This document shows positions 22,900-32,152 of a stretch of 52,527 bases of DNA, piece by piece (position 1 is the stretch's first letter; each line of letters starts with the position of its first letter). The DNA is taken from assembly GCA_034658975.1 (NCBI GenBank), contig JAYEGJ010000159.1, positions 1 to 52,527 on the forward strand. The letters run 5' to 3'. A model generated the notes under the pieces. It had not been told where the DNA came from and did no database searches. It saw only the letters and a program-made list of their open reading frames with translations. Position numbers and translations under genes: made by a program. Origin of the DNA: SZUA-217 sp034658975 (GTDB lineage Bacteria > Actinomycetota > Acidimicrobiia > Spongiisociales > ZC4RG35).

Positions 22900-25800
22900 A
22901 TGACCGCACCTCTTTCCCCTCTTCTCGCCGGATGGCGCTCCGCGCCCTTGCCGGATCTCGATTCGGTGTGGGCAGTCGCGCCCGGCGGTCGGGCATTCGC
23001 CCTGGCCGGTCTCTTCGAGAGCCTCCAACAAACCCTCCTGGTGGTGATGCCCGGAGAAGGTGACGCCGAGGAACTGGTTGACGACCTCCGGCTTTTCACC
23101 CCCGAGGTCACGTTTGCCCCGGCTTGGGAGACTTTGCCCTTTGAGCACGTGTCACCAAACATGGCCACGATGGCCATGCGGGCCGAGGCGTTGCACCGGC
23201 TTGCCGCCTCCGTTCCGGTGATCGTCGTTGCCAGCGTGCGGGGGGCGATTCAGCGCCTATCCGACTCGGATCCGTCCCCGGTCGAGTTGAGGGTCGGCGA
23301 TGAGGTCGACCTCGATTCGCTGGTTCGCCACTTCGCCGAACTCGGGTATCACCGGACTGATCGGGTCGAATCGCGTGGGGAGTTCGCAGTGCGAGGCGGG
23401 ATCGTCGACGTGTTTCCCGCACAGGCGTTTCATCCGGTTCGTCTCGACTTCTGGGGTGATCAGATCGAAGAGATCCGTGAGTTCGCAGTGGCCTCCCAGC
23501 GATCACTTGCCCCGGTCGAGGCGCTCGTCGCCTACCCCGCCCGTGAAGTGCGACCCGACGAAGGGGCGCGGGAGGCAGCCTCGAACCTCGTGACCACCGA
23601 GCCCTGGGCAGCGTCGACCTGGGACCGTATTGCCGAGGGTCAGTTGTTCCCGGGTATCGAGTCGTGGCTCCCATGGATCGCATCGGAGAAGTCGCTCATC
23701 GACCTTCTTCCAGAGAACGGCCACCTCGTGGTCATCGACCCGAGCCGGGCGGCCGGTCGCAACCGTGACCTGATCAAAGAGGAGTCCGAACTGGCCGCTG
23801 CCCTCGCTCCGACCTGGGGGGAGGCAGCCCCCGAAGCCGGTGACCACCCGGCCCTTTTCCTTGATCTAACTGAGGCGATCGGGTCCCGACCTCACCTCCA
23901 GATGCCGTCTGCTCCCACGGGCCCGGCCGATGAGACTCTCAACATCACCACGCTCGACGCCGCTCCCGGCGACCCCGAGGCGGTGGCGTCGGGCCTCAAC
24001 CGTCTCCTTGGCAATGGGCTGGCGACGGTCGTGGCAATGGACGGGGAGGCTGCGGCCGACAGGGTGTCTCGACTGCTCGCCGAACAGGGACTCGCCATAG
24101 ACCGGCTCGAGTCGTTGGCGACTCCGAGATCTGCCGTGATTCCGGTTGGCATCCACAAGGGTTTCGTCGCCCCCGATCATGGGGCCGCGGTCTTGGGAGA
24201 GCGAGAGATTGCCGGCAGGCGCCGCGCCCATCGCCGACCGGGACGTGCCCGGCCGGCCCCGCCGCAGCAGTACAGGGACCTCACCGAAGGCGACTACGTG
24301 GTTCATCACCAGCATGGGATCGGCCGCTTCGAAGGGCTCGTGTCAAGGACGATGATCGGGATCGAGCGTGACTACCTGATTGTCGCGTATGCCGGGGAGG
24401 ACAGGCTCTACGTCCCCATCGACCAGCTCGCCGCGGTCACGCGATACACCGGTGGCGAAGCTCCGAGGGTCTCGCGGATGGGAGGCCGCGACTGGTCGGA
24501 GCAGAAGTCGAGAGTCCGCAAGGCGGTGGCGGCGGTAGCGGCACAGGTGGTCGAACTCCATCGTCAGCGCGCTCTTGCCACCGGTCACTCATATCAGGCC
24601 GACACGCCCTGGCAGGGTGAGCTCGAGGCAGCGTTCCCCTTCGAGGAGACCGGTGACCAGCTCACCGCCATCTCGGCCGTCAAGGTCGACATGGAGGACG
24701 ACAAGCCGATGGACCGTTTGGTGTTCGGCGACGTCGGGTTCGGCAAGACCGAAGTGGCCATCAGGGCTGCCTTCAAAGCCGTCCAGGACGGACGCCAGGT
24801 AGCAGTGCTCTGCCCGACGACGCTTCTGGCGCAGCAACACCACCAGACGTTTTCCGAGCGCTTCGCGCCGTATCCGGTGAGGGTCGAGGTGCTGTCCCGA
24901 TTCCTCACGACGAAGCAGCAGAAGAAGGTTGTGGAAGGGATCGCCACCGGCCAGGTCGACCTGGTTATCGGCACCCATCGCCTGCTCTCCGAGGACATCA
25001 CCTTCCGCAACCTCGGCCTCCTCGTAATCGACGAGGAACAGCGCTTCGGCGTCTCGGCGAAGGATGCGATGAAGCGGCTCCGGATCGGTGTCGACGTCCT
25101 CACGCTGACGGCCACACCGATTCCGCGAACTCTGGAGATGGCACTGACGGGAATCCGCGACGTTTCACACATCAGGACCGCCCCTGAAGATCGCCATCCG
25201 ATTCTCACCTACGTCGGCCCGTTCGACGAGCAGGCCGTATCCGCTGCGATTCGCCGCGAGATGCTCCGCGAAGGCCAGGTTTTCTACGTCCACAACAGGG
25301 TTCGCTCGATCGACCGGGCCGTCGCTCGGCTTCGCGAGCTCGTGCCCGACGCAAGTTATGTGGTCGCCCACGGGCAGATGTCCGAGGGTCAGCTCGAGCA
25401 GGTGATGATCGACTTCTGGAACGGCGAATACGACGTTCTCGTGGCGACCACCATTATCGAGTCCGGCCTCGATTTGCCCAAGGTGAACACGCTGATCGTC
25501 GAGAGAGCCGATCTGTTGGGACTGGCTCAGCTCTATCAGCTTCGGGGTCGCGTTGGTCGGTCGAGTCAGCGGGCCTACGCATACCTCTTCCATCCCGCCG
25601 ATCTGTCGATTACCGAGGATGCGCATCGAAGACTCGAGGCCATAGGCGAAGCGACCGATCTCGGCTCGGGCTTCCAACTTGCGTTGCGCGATCTGGAGAT
25701 CCGGGGCGCCGGCTCGATCTTGGGCGAAGTGCAGACCGGCCACATTGCCGCCGTCGGGTTCGACCTCTACGCCGAGTTGGTCGCCGAAGCGGTGCTCGAG

Positions 25801-26250
25801 ATGGAGGGAAAGCCGGCCGAGGACACCGCCCCCGTGGAGATACGTATCGACCTGCCGGTCGACGCCCACCTCCCTTCGTCATACATCACAGACCAGGAGC
25901 CGCGCCTGGAGTCTTATCGGAGGCTCGCAGCGGCCACGACCAATGACGAGATCGACGATGTGATCATCGAATGGGAGGATCGGTTCGGCCCTCTTCCCGA
26001 GACTGCGCAGGCTCTCTTGAGACTTGCCCGTCTGCGAGCTGAGGCGATCCGCGTCGGTCTCAACGAGGTTGTGAAGCTGAGACACGAGATCAAGATGTCA
26101 CCCGTGGACCTGAAGCCGTCGCAAGAGGTGAGACTCAAGCGACTTCAGCCGCGCTCGGTCCTCAAGGCGGGAGAGGGGTCTGTCTTCATTCCCGCCTCCG
26201 AGCCACTGGTTCCCAATCTGATCGAGTTTCTCCAGGTGATGTTTCCCTAG
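22900..26250 (+). CDS. mfd: transcription-repair coupling factor
   Basis: A 1116-residue SF2 translocase that removes RNA polymerase stalled at DNA damage and recruits UvrA. The N-terminal UvrB-like region has FEHVSPNMATMAMR and GIVDVFP. The CarD-like RNA polymerase-binding domain starts at VVHHQHGIGRFEGL (about 467). Walker A is GDVGFGKTEVA (about 610), the DEEQ box is at about 711 and TATPIPRTL marks motif III. The TRCF domain at the C-terminus includes EIRIDLPVDAHLPSSYI. Length and order are normal. ATG 22900 has TACCAT about eleven bases upstream and no clear ribosome-binding site. Confidence 0.98.
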   Translation: MTAPLSPLLAGWRSAPLPDLDSVWAVAPGGRAFALAGLFESLQQTLLVVMPGEGDAEELVDDLRLFTPEVTFAPAWETLPFEHVSPNMATMAMRAEALHRLAASVPVIVVASVRGAIQRLSDSDPSPVELRVGDEVDLDSLVRHFAELGYHRTDRVESRGEFAVRGGIVDVFPAQAFHPVRLDFWGDQIEEIREFAVASQRSLAPVEALVAYPAREVRPDEGAREAASNLVTTEPWAASTWDRIAEGQLFPGIESWLPWIASEKSLIDLLPENGHLVVIDPSRAAGRNRDLIKEESELAAALAPTWGEAAPEAGDHPALFLDLTEAIGSRPHLQMPSAPTGPADETLNITTLDAAPGDPEAVASGLNRLLGNGLATVVAMDGEAAADRVSRLLAEQGLAIDRLESLATPRSAVIPVGIHKGFVAPDHGAAVLGEREIAGRRRAHRRPGRARPAPPQQYRDLTEGDYVVHHQHGIGRFEGLVSRTMIGIERDYLIVAYAGEDRLYVPIDQLAAVTRYTGGEAPRVSRMGGRDWSEQKSRVRKAVAAVAAQVVELHRQRALATGHSYQADTPWQGELEAAFPFEETGDQLTAISAVKVDMEDDKPMDRLVFGDVGFGKTEVAIRAAFKAVQDGRQVAVLCPTTLLAQQHHQTFSERFAPYPVRVEVLSRFLTTKQQKKVVEGIATGQVDLVIGTHRLLSEDITFRNLGLLVIDEEQRFGVSAKDAMKRLRIGVDVLTLTATPIPRTLEMALTGIRDVSHIRTAPEDRHPILTYVGPFDEQAVSAAIRREMLREGQVFYVHNRVRSIDRAVARLRELVPDASYVVAHGQMSEGQLEQVMIDFWNGEYDVLVATTIIESGLDLPKVNTLIVERADLLGLAQLYQLRGRVGRSSQRAYAYLFHPADLSITEDAHRRLEAIGEATDLGSGFQLALRDLEIRGAGSILGEVQTGHIAAVGFDLYAELVAEAVLEMEGKPAEDTAPVEIRIDLPVDAHLPSSYITDQEPRLESYRRLAAATTNDEIDDVIIEWEDRFGPLPETAQALLRLARLRAEAIRVGLNEVVKLRHEIKMSPVDLKPSQEVRLKRLQPRSVLKAGEGSVFIPASEPLVPNLIEFLQVMFP

Positions 26251-26331
26251 CGCTTTGTTTGGCTCTTCGCCTTACGATCGACACCTACCTACCATCTGGC
26301 CTACTTCTTTCCCCTCATAAGGACCCCTTCA

Positions 26332-27264
26332 GTGAAGAGACTTCTTCCAATCTTTGTTCTGGCCGCGCTCGTGTTGGCCGCATGCGGCGGCGCCTCAGGT
26401 GCAGTTGCCGCCACTGTCGACGGAACCGACATCACTGTTGGTGAAATCGAAGAGTTGACGGACCCCGGCGAGGACATCGTCTCGAAAGAGTTGTTCGCCC
26501 AGTTCCTCTCCTTCAAGATCCGCTGGACGATCAACGAGGCGGCCGCCGAGGAGGACTACGGCGTCACCGCTTCCGAGGCTGAGATCCTGGCCGAAGCAGA
26601 CCGCATCTATGACACGGTCAACACCGGTGAGTCGAGAGAAGAGTTCCTCTCCAGTCGCGGGGTGACCGAGGAGTTCCTCATCAACGTCGCACACCAGGGT
26701 CTCCTCGACCTCGGCGTGCGTGACGAGATTTCCGCCGGCGTCCCGGCGCCGACACCCGAAGAGGTCGCTACAGAGATGGAGACCGCCACAGCAGCCCTTA
26801 CCCAGGTGTGTGTCTCTCACATCCTGGTCGACACCCTCCCCGAAGCAGAGGACGCCGTTGGCCGCATCGACGCTGGTGAGGACTTCGGCGACCTTGCTAC
26901 CGAGCTGTCCAACGACCCTGGAAGCGGTGCGAACGGTGGCGTCCTTCCCTGTGGATCCGCCGGCCAGTACGTCCCCGAGTTCAGCGAAGCCTCCCTCGTC
27001 GCCCCGATCAATGAGATCTACGACGAGATCGTGGAGACCACGTTCGGATTCCACATCATCTTGGTGACAGATCGGACCGAACCCACCGAAGAAGAGTTGC
27101 CGACCTCCCAGGAAGTCATCGACAGCCTCACAGGAAACGCAGCGAGCCAGGAATTCAATGTGTGGCTCCTCGCCCAGGCCAGCGAGGCCGAAGTGACCGT
27201 CGACGAGGAGTACGGAACCTGGCAGACGGATGGCGAGCCTCAGGTGATCCCGCCGACCGGATGA
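26332..27264 (+). CDS. SurA/PrsA-like peptidyl-prolyl isomerase lipoprotein
   Basis: A 310-residue exported foldase. Signal peptide with lipobox LVLAAC (Cys18); an N-terminal SurA-like helical region; then a parvulin domain at about 158-250 (CVSHILVDT, EDFGDLATELSNDPGSGANGGVLPC, TFGFHIILVTDR). It would assist folding of secreted proteins on the outer face of the membrane. Two Cys residues in the parvulin domain may pair. GTG start with AAGGA eight bases upstream. It overlaps the mazG gene by ATGA. Position between mfd and mazG is common in actinobacteria. Confidence 0.93.
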   Translation: MKRLLPIFVLAALVLAACGGASGAVAATVDGTDITVGEIEELTDPGEDIVSKELFAQFLSFKIRWTINEAAAEEDYGVTASEAEILAEADRIYDTVNTGESREEFLSSRGVTEEFLINVAHQGLLDLGVRDEISAGVPAPTPEEVATEMETATAALTQVCVSHILVDTLPEAEDAVGRIDAGEDFGDLATELSNDPGSGANGGVLPCGSAGQYVPEFSEASLVAPINEIYDEIVETTFGFHIILVTDRTEPTEEELPTSQEVIDSLTGNAASQEFNVWLLAQASEAEVTVDEEYGTWQTDGEPQVIPPTG

Positions 27265-28667
27265 TCACCATCACCGGCCTCGGTCCCGGCGATCTCGATC
27301 GGGTGCCCGGGCCGGTGCTGACAATCCTTCTCGATCCGTCCCTTTCCGTCGTGGCAAGGACGGAGCACCACCCAGCCGCCCAACAGCTCGCCTCGAAGCG
27401 AGAGGTGATCTTCTGCGATGACCTCTACGACTCGACGGACTCGTTCGACGAGGTCTACACGGCGATCGCAGAGCGGGTTATCCAGAAGTCCCACTCGGGA
27501 CACGTGGTGTACGTCGTGCCCGGCAGTCCCATGGTCGGGGAGTTTGCGGTCCGAAAGATCGTCGAACTCTCTCCCGAGACCGAACTGATCCCGGCGGAGT
27601 CGTTCGTCGACGCCATTCTCGCCGAGGTCGGGTACGACCCGCTCGACCGCGGGCTCCAGATTCTCAACGGACATGACCTGCCCGATCCACTGATTCTCGA
27701 CAAGCCCACGATCGTGGCCCATCTCGACCGGCCGGAGATCCTGGCGGACGTGGCCGCTTCGATCGGGCGTGTCCTGGCGGACGGCGCCACCGTGACCGTC
27801 CTGGCCAATGTCGGATCGCCCGACGCCACCGTTGCCGATGTCGACATCGATGAAGTGGATTCGTCGCTCGCCGGGTATCGAACTTCTCTCTTCATCGACG
27901 CCGAGCCCGGCGGGCTGATCGGCGCGGTGCGCACGATGCGAACTTTGCGGACTGAATGCCCCTGGGATCGCGAGCAAACCCACAAGACCCTGGTGAAGAA
28001 TCTCGTCGAGGAAACCTACGAGCTGGTCGACGCTCTCCAACAACTGGATGAGGGCACCGAGGACTGGGTGGGCTACGCCGAAGTCGAGGATGAGTTGGGC
28101 GACGTCCTCCTCCAGGTGCTCTTTCACGAGACGATCGCCCGCGGCCCTGGCTTCTTCGATATCGACTCCGTCGCCGAGACGATGCGTCGGAAACTCGTTC
28201 GTCGTCATCCCCACGTGTTCGGTGATGTCTCCGCAGGGACCCCCGAGGAGGTCAAGGCGAATTGGGATCGAATCAAGGCCGAGGAGCGTCAGGATGAGCC
28301 GGAGTCGGCTCTCGATGGCGTCCCATCCGGCATGCCCGGGCTTCACCGCAGCGCCAAAATCCAGAATCGGGCTGCGAAGGTCGGATTCGACTGGGAAACG
28401 GCCGGCCAGGTGTTGCCCAAGGTTCAGGAAGAGCTCGACGAACTGACGGTGGAGATGGCTGAGGACGGCGATGTCGAGGCGGAACTCGGCGACCTCGTGT
28501 TCTCCGTGGTGAACCTGGCCCGTCACCTGGGTGTTGACGTCGAATTGGCGCTGCGCGGGGCAACCGGGCGCTTCGAGACGAGGTTCAGGAAGATGGAACA
28601 GGGCGGCCCTCTGGCCGATCTCGGTCTGGACGAGTTGAACCGTCGCTGGGAGCAAGCCAAAGGTTGA
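27261..28667 (+). CDS. mazG: tetrapyrrole-methylase-like / MazG nucleotide pyrophosphohydrolase fusion (YabN-like)
   Basis: A 468-residue fusion. Residues 1 to about 215 resemble an S-AdoMet tetrapyrrole methylase (ITGLGPGDLD, YVVPGSPMVGEF). From about 220 come two MazG units: RTECPWDREQTHKTL with EETYE and EDELGDVLLQV, and a second helical half with EELDEL and ELGDLVFSVVNLA. MazG hydrolyses non-canonical or excess NTPs to NMP and pyrophosphate; the methylase part has no known activity in this family. ATG 27261 overlaps the stop of the previous gene. The open frame further upstream lies inside that gene and is not used. Confidence 0.95.
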   Translation: MITITGLGPGDLDRVPGPVLTILLDPSLSVVARTEHHPAAQQLASKREVIFCDDLYDSTDSFDEVYTAIAERVIQKSHSGHVVYVVPGSPMVGEFAVRKIVELSPETELIPAESFVDAILAEVGYDPLDRGLQILNGHDLPDPLILDKPTIVAHLDRPEILADVAASIGRVLADGATVTVLANVGSPDATVADVDIDEVDSSLAGYRTSLFIDAEPGGLIGAVRTMRTLRTECPWDREQTHKTLVKNLVEETYELVDALQQLDEGTEDWVGYAEVEDELGDVLLQVLFHETIARGPGFFDIDSVAETMRRKLVRRHPHVFGDVSAGTPEEVKANWDRIKAEERQDEPESALDGVPSGMPGLHRSAKIQNRAAKVGFDWETAGQVLPKVQEELDELTVEMAEDGDVEAELGDLVFSVVNLARHLGVDVELALRGATGRFETRFRKMEQGGPLADLGLDELNRRWEQAKG

Positions 28668-28724
28668 GTCCGGGCGGTGGTAGCTTGGCGCCGCCAGGAG
28701 CACCAAGCCGACGACCGGAATCTG

Positions 28725-30002
28725 ATGAGCAACACCACGATCGAGCGAATTCACGCACGCCAGGTACTCGACTCCAGGGGCAACCCAACCGTCGAGGCCG
28801 AAGTATTCACCAAGGGAGGCTTTGGACGGGCGATCGTGCCCTCCGGAGCATCAACCGGGAGCCTCGAAGCCGCGGAGCTACGGGACGGCGGCGATAGCTG
28901 GGTCGGCAAAGGTGTCAGCGAGGCCGTTGGCCATGTGAACGGCACGATCGCATCCGCTCTCAATGGACGCGATGCAACCCGCCAGGAGGAGATCGACCTC
29001 ACGATGGCCGATCTCGACGGCACGCCCAACAAGGCCTCGTTTGGCGCCAACGCGATCCTCGCAGTCTCCCTGGCCACGGCGCGGGCCGCGGCAGCGAGCG
29101 TCGGACTGCCCCTGTTCCGCTATCTGGGTGGGCCATCTGCCCGAGTCCTCCCCGTTCCCTGCTTGAACGTTCTCAACGGTGGCGCCCATGCCGCCAACTC
29201 GGTCGACATCCAAGAATTCATGCTCGTTCCCGCCGGCCTCCCCTCCTACAGCGAGGCACTGAGGGCGGGCGTCGAGGTCTATCACTCGCTGAAGCGCATC
29301 ATCGCCGGGCGCGGGTTGACGACCAACGTCGGTGACGAGGGCGGTTTTGCCCCCGACCTGGCCACCAACGACGCGGCGCTCGATCTGCTGATGGAGGCGA
29401 TCGACGCAGCCGGATACAAGCCGGGCGAAGAGATCGCCTTGGCCCTCGACGTTGCGGCAACCGAGATCTACCGCGAGGGGCACTATGGCCTCGAGGGTCG
29501 TGAGTTGAGCTCGGAAGAGATGATTGACTACCTCGCCGGACTGGTCGATCGGTACCCGTTGGTTTCGGTCGAAGACGGATTGTCCGAAGACGATTGGGAT
29601 GGATGGCAGGCTCAGACTTCTCGTCTCGGCGAACGAGTGCAGTTGGTCGGAGACGATCTTTTCGTCACCAACGAGGACATCCTGCGACGTGGCATCGCCG
29701 AGAAATCTGCAAATGCCATTCTCATCAAGGTCAATCAGATCGGGTCGGTCTCGGAAACACTTCACACCATGGAACTGGCCGAACGCGCCGGTTTCGGTCG
29801 CATGGTCAGCCATCGCAGCGGGGAGACCGAAGACACGTTCATCGCTCATCTCGCGGTCGCCACCAACGCCGGCCAGATCAAGACAGGCGCGCCTGCAAGA
29901 GGCGAGCGCACAGCCAAGTACAACCAGCTCCTTCGGATCGAGGAAGCAATGGGGTCCGAGGCCCGATATGCGGGTTGGGACACCTTCCGGAGAGGTCGAT
30001 GA
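28725..30002 (+). CDS. eno: enolase
   Basis: A 425-residue glycolytic enzyme converting 2-phosphoglycerate to phosphoenolpyruvate. The marks are ARQVLDSRGNPTVE, the metal ligands in ALDVA, SVEDGLSEDDW and VGDDLFVTN, the catalytic Lys in ILIKVNQIGS and the family signature SHRSGETEDTFIA. Full length. ATG 28725 fits the family start; a frame extending upstream is not used. The stop overlaps the start of the next gene (ATGA). Confidence 0.98.
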   Translation: MSNTTIERIHARQVLDSRGNPTVEAEVFTKGGFGRAIVPSGASTGSLEAAELRDGGDSWVGKGVSEAVGHVNGTIASALNGRDATRQEEIDLTMADLDGTPNKASFGANAILAVSLATARAAAASVGLPLFRYLGGPSARVLPVPCLNVLNGGAHAANSVDIQEFMLVPAGLPSYSEALRAGVEVYHSLKRIIAGRGLTTNVGDEGGFAPDLATNDAALDLLMEAIDAAGYKPGEEIALALDVAATEIYREGHYGLEGRELSSEEMIDYLAGLVDRYPLVSVEDGLSEDDWDGWQAQTSRLGERVQLVGDDLFVTNEDILRRGIAEKSANAILIKVNQIGSVSETLHTMELAERAGFGRMVSHRSGETEDTFIAHLAVATNAGQIKTGAPARGERTAKYNQLLRIEEAMGSEARYAGWDTFRRGR

Positions 30003-30388
30003 CGGCACTGCGTCGACCGGGGACGGCGATGGCCACCCTGCTCTTTGTCGTGCTCGGGGCCGCCTTTCTCACCCAGGTGGTTCCCTATCGGCAGATCCTC
30101 GACTCGCAGCGTCAGGTCAACTCGGCGCGGGCACAGCTCGATGCGCTCGAGTCGGAGAACACTCTGCTTCAAGCCGATGTCGAAGCCTTGAGCACGGATG
30201 CCGAGGTCGAGAAGCTCGCACGGGAGAAGCTCGGGTATGTCCGTCCGGGCGAGACCGCATACATCGTTCTCGACCCACCCGTTTCCGAGGCTGCCCCGCT
30301 GCCTCAAACGGACGACCTGGTGTTGCCAGAGGAACAGACCTGGGTAGACATGGTCTGGGCTTTTCTCACCGGCGCCGACCTAGATTGA
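29999..30388 (+). CDS. FtsB/DivIC-like septum formation initiator
   Basis: A 129-residue cell-division protein: short cytoplasmic N-terminus, one membrane helix (about 11-29), a coiled coil (about 32-62) and the conserved EVEKLAREKLGYVRPGE segment (69-85), then an acidic Pro-rich tail. It would work with FtsL and FtsQ at the septum. It starts with an ATGA overlap with eno and ends with a TTGA overlap with the DUF501 gene, the usual eno-ftsB-DUF501 order in actinobacteria. Confidence 0.93.
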   Translation: MTALRRPGTAMATLLFVVLGAAFLTQVVPYRQILDSQRQVNSARAQLDALESENTLLQADVEALSTDAEVEKLAREKLGYVRPGETAYIVLDPPVSEAAPLPQTDDLVLPEEQTWVDMVWAFLTGADLD

Positions 30389-30903
30389 CACCCGCTGATG
30401 ACCGTGTGGTCATCGAAGCCCAGATCGGGCGTCCTCTGCGCGCCGAGTCCGAGGTTATCTCACGCTGTCATCTCGACCTGCCCGTGGTTGTCAGGGTGCC
30501 CCCGCTACTCGTGGATGGCACACCGTTCCCAACGCTCTATTGGCTGACATGTCCGCTGGCCGTGACACGCATCGGCCGTCTCGAAGGCACCGGCGGCGTG
30601 AAGAGGATGGAGGCCAAGGCCGACGCCGACTCCGGGTTCGGAGCTGGTTTGGAGGAGGCACACAGGTCCTATGAAGAGGAGCGGAACGCCCTTCTGCCGT
30701 CGGGGGCGAGCCCGGCCCCTTCAGGAGGAGTCGGCGGGGCCCGGACCGGCGTCAAGTGTCTTCATGCCCATTACGCCCATTCCCGATCCGGAGGGAAGAA
30801 CCCGGTGGGCGGGCTGGTCCAGGAGTGGATCGAGCCGCTCGACTGCTCGGAGCCTTGCGTGATTGGGGAGGAGATGAATCCGGCATGGGTGAACCGACCT
30901 TGA
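30385..30903 (+). CDS. DUF501 family protein
   Basis: A 172-residue cytoplasmic protein. Conserved features are IGRPLRAESEVISRCHLDLP, FPTLYWLTCPLAVTRIGRLE and the late KCLHAHYAH with further Cys residues (DCSEPC), suggesting metal or iron-sulfur binding, but this has not been shown for the family to my knowledge. Start TTG 30385 overlaps the ftsB stop; GTG 30406 is an alternative. The end overlaps the ppx start by 19 bp. Function unknown; its fixed place beside ftsB and ppx hints at cell-cycle or polyphosphate links. Confidence 0.88.
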   Translation: MTPADDRVVIEAQIGRPLRAESEVISRCHLDLPVVVRVPPLLVDGTPFPTLYWLTCPLAVTRIGRLEGTGGVKRMEAKADADSGFGAGLEEAHRSYEEERNALLPSGASPAPSGGVGGARTGVKCLHAHYAHSRSGGKNPVGGLVQEWIEPLDCSEPCVIGEEMNPAWVNRP

Positions 30904-31778
30904 AAGTCGGCGCCGTGGACATCGGTACCAACTCGATGCGCCTGTTGATCGCTGAAGAATCCCGTGAATATGGGCGCTGGGTCGAGGTGACTGGCCTGGG
31001 CCAAGGTGTAGACGCCAGCGGGCGTCTCGACGAAACGGCCATGCAGCGAACAGTCGACGCCCTCCAACGATTCGGAGAGCTGATGGATTCTTCAGGGGTT
31101 GCCCGGCGGCGGGCGATCGCAACCTCGGCGTCGAGGGACGCTGCGAATAGGGAGGAATTCTTCGACAGGGCCGAGTCAGCCCTCGGCGTCAGGCCAACGC
31201 TCATCAGCGGGGCGGCCGAAGCACGGCTCGCCTTCGATGGTGCCACCGCCCGTCTCGACTCGGCGGTGGAAGCGGTCGTCTCGGACATCGGTGGAGGGAG
31301 CACCGAGTTCGTTTCCGCCATGGCGGAGACTTCCGTCGACATCGGGACCGTGCGTCTAACCGAAAAGGCACTCCGGGACCGTCCGGCGACCGGAGGACAG
31401 ATGAAAGCCGCAGCCGAGATTGTCGCTGAGTTGTTCGGCGGCGTCGCCTTCGGAGATGTGCCTCTCGTTGTGGGAGTGGCCGGAACCTGGACCTCGCTGG
31501 CGGCGATGGCCCAAGATCTGGATGAGTACGCCAGCGAGCGAGTGCATGGGTACAGCCTTGCCAGGGTAGACCTGGTTGAGATGAGTGAAGAGTTGGCCGT
31601 CATGACTCTCGCCGAGACTGCGAACATCCCGAGCCTCGACCCGAAGCGGGCGCCCGTGATGCTCTCGGGAGCGGTGATCGCTGTTGGCGTGATGGAGGCT
31701 CTTGGGGTCGATGCCGTGCTGATATCGGAGAATGACACTCTCGACGGCGTCGCAACCGAGTTACTGGCTTTAGCCTGA
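30885..31778 (+). CDS. ppx: exopolyphosphatase / pppGpp phosphohydrolase family
   Basis: A 297-residue Ppx/GppA protein of the ASKHA fold. Phosphate-1 loop VGAVDIGTNSMRLLIAE, ATSASRDAANR, and the second loop VVSDIGGGSTEFV with the acidic residues needed for metal binding. It is the short, two-domain actinobacterial form lacking the C-terminal HD domain of E. coli Ppx. It splits phosphate from polyphosphate or acts on pppGpp; which one cannot be told from sequence. GGGGAGGAG lies about eleven bases before ATG 30885. Confidence 0.92.
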   Translation: MGEPTLKVGAVDIGTNSMRLLIAEESREYGRWVEVTGLGQGVDASGRLDETAMQRTVDALQRFGELMDSSGVARRRAIATSASRDAANREEFFDRAESALGVRPTLISGAAEARLAFDGATARLDSAVEAVVSDIGGGSTEFVSAMAETSVDIGTVRLTEKALRDRPATGGQMKAAAEIVAELFGGVAFGDVPLVVGVAGTWTSLAAMAQDLDEYASERVHGYSLARVDLVEMSEELAVMTLAETANIPSLDPKRAPVMLSGAVIAVGVMEALGVDAVLISENDTLDGVATELLALA

Positions 31779-31784
31779 TATCTG

Positions 31785-31871
31785 GCCCGGGTGGCGAAAC
31801 GGTAGACGCGAGGGGCTTAAACCCCCTTGAGCCCTGATGGGCTCGTGTGGGTTCGAAACCCACCCCGGGCA
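31785..31871 (+). tRNA. tRNA-Leu (anticodon UAA)
   Basis: Complete cloverleaf: acceptor stem GCCCGGG/CCCGGGC, anticodon stem AGGGG/CCCCT with loop CTTAAAC giving UAA, a long variable arm (GAGCCC/GGGCTC) as expected for a class II leucine tRNA, and T-arm GTGGG/CCCAC around TTCGAAA. Discriminator A. The full CCA is not encoded (CCG follows), so the end is added after transcription. Confidence 0.97.
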
Positions 31872-31897
31872 CCGCAAAGATACCGAGCAGAGAGAAG

Positions 31898-31923
31898 AAA
31901 CCCGCAGCCACTGCTGCGGGTTT
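31898..31923 (+). terminator. hairpin terminator after tRNA-Leu
   Basis: AAACCCGCAGC and GCTGCGGGTTT pair perfectly over eleven bases around a CACT loop, 26 bases after the tRNA. The tail is only TTT then CCGTTTC, so it is a strong stem with a weak T-run. Confidence 0.8.
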
Positions 31924-32152
31924 CCGTTTCGACTGGTGGCCAGGGCGCTGGGTCGCAGGACCCGGGCCGGTGGGTGGGGGAGGGGAGAGGAACCGGGCCC
32001 GGGTCCCACGTTGGACGGAGAAACCGTTTCCCCTCCAGCGACAAGAATGACCTGTCACCTGAAGACTTCCCCGCGACCTGAAGTGTAACCGTGGAATCGG
32101 TTCGCCAAGATTCGACCTTCGCTAATCCGGACATGCCGTGTAGAAAGGCGCA

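Noticed and set aside
27240..28754. Long antisense frame of 504 codons opposite mazG.
   Set aside because: Typical high-GC shadow frame: His/Asp/Arg-rich, no domain pattern, opposite a clear MazG gene.
31827..32088. Several short plus-strand frames after the ppx gene.
   Set aside because: They overlap tRNA-Leu and its terminator hairpin and only read through structured RNA sequence.
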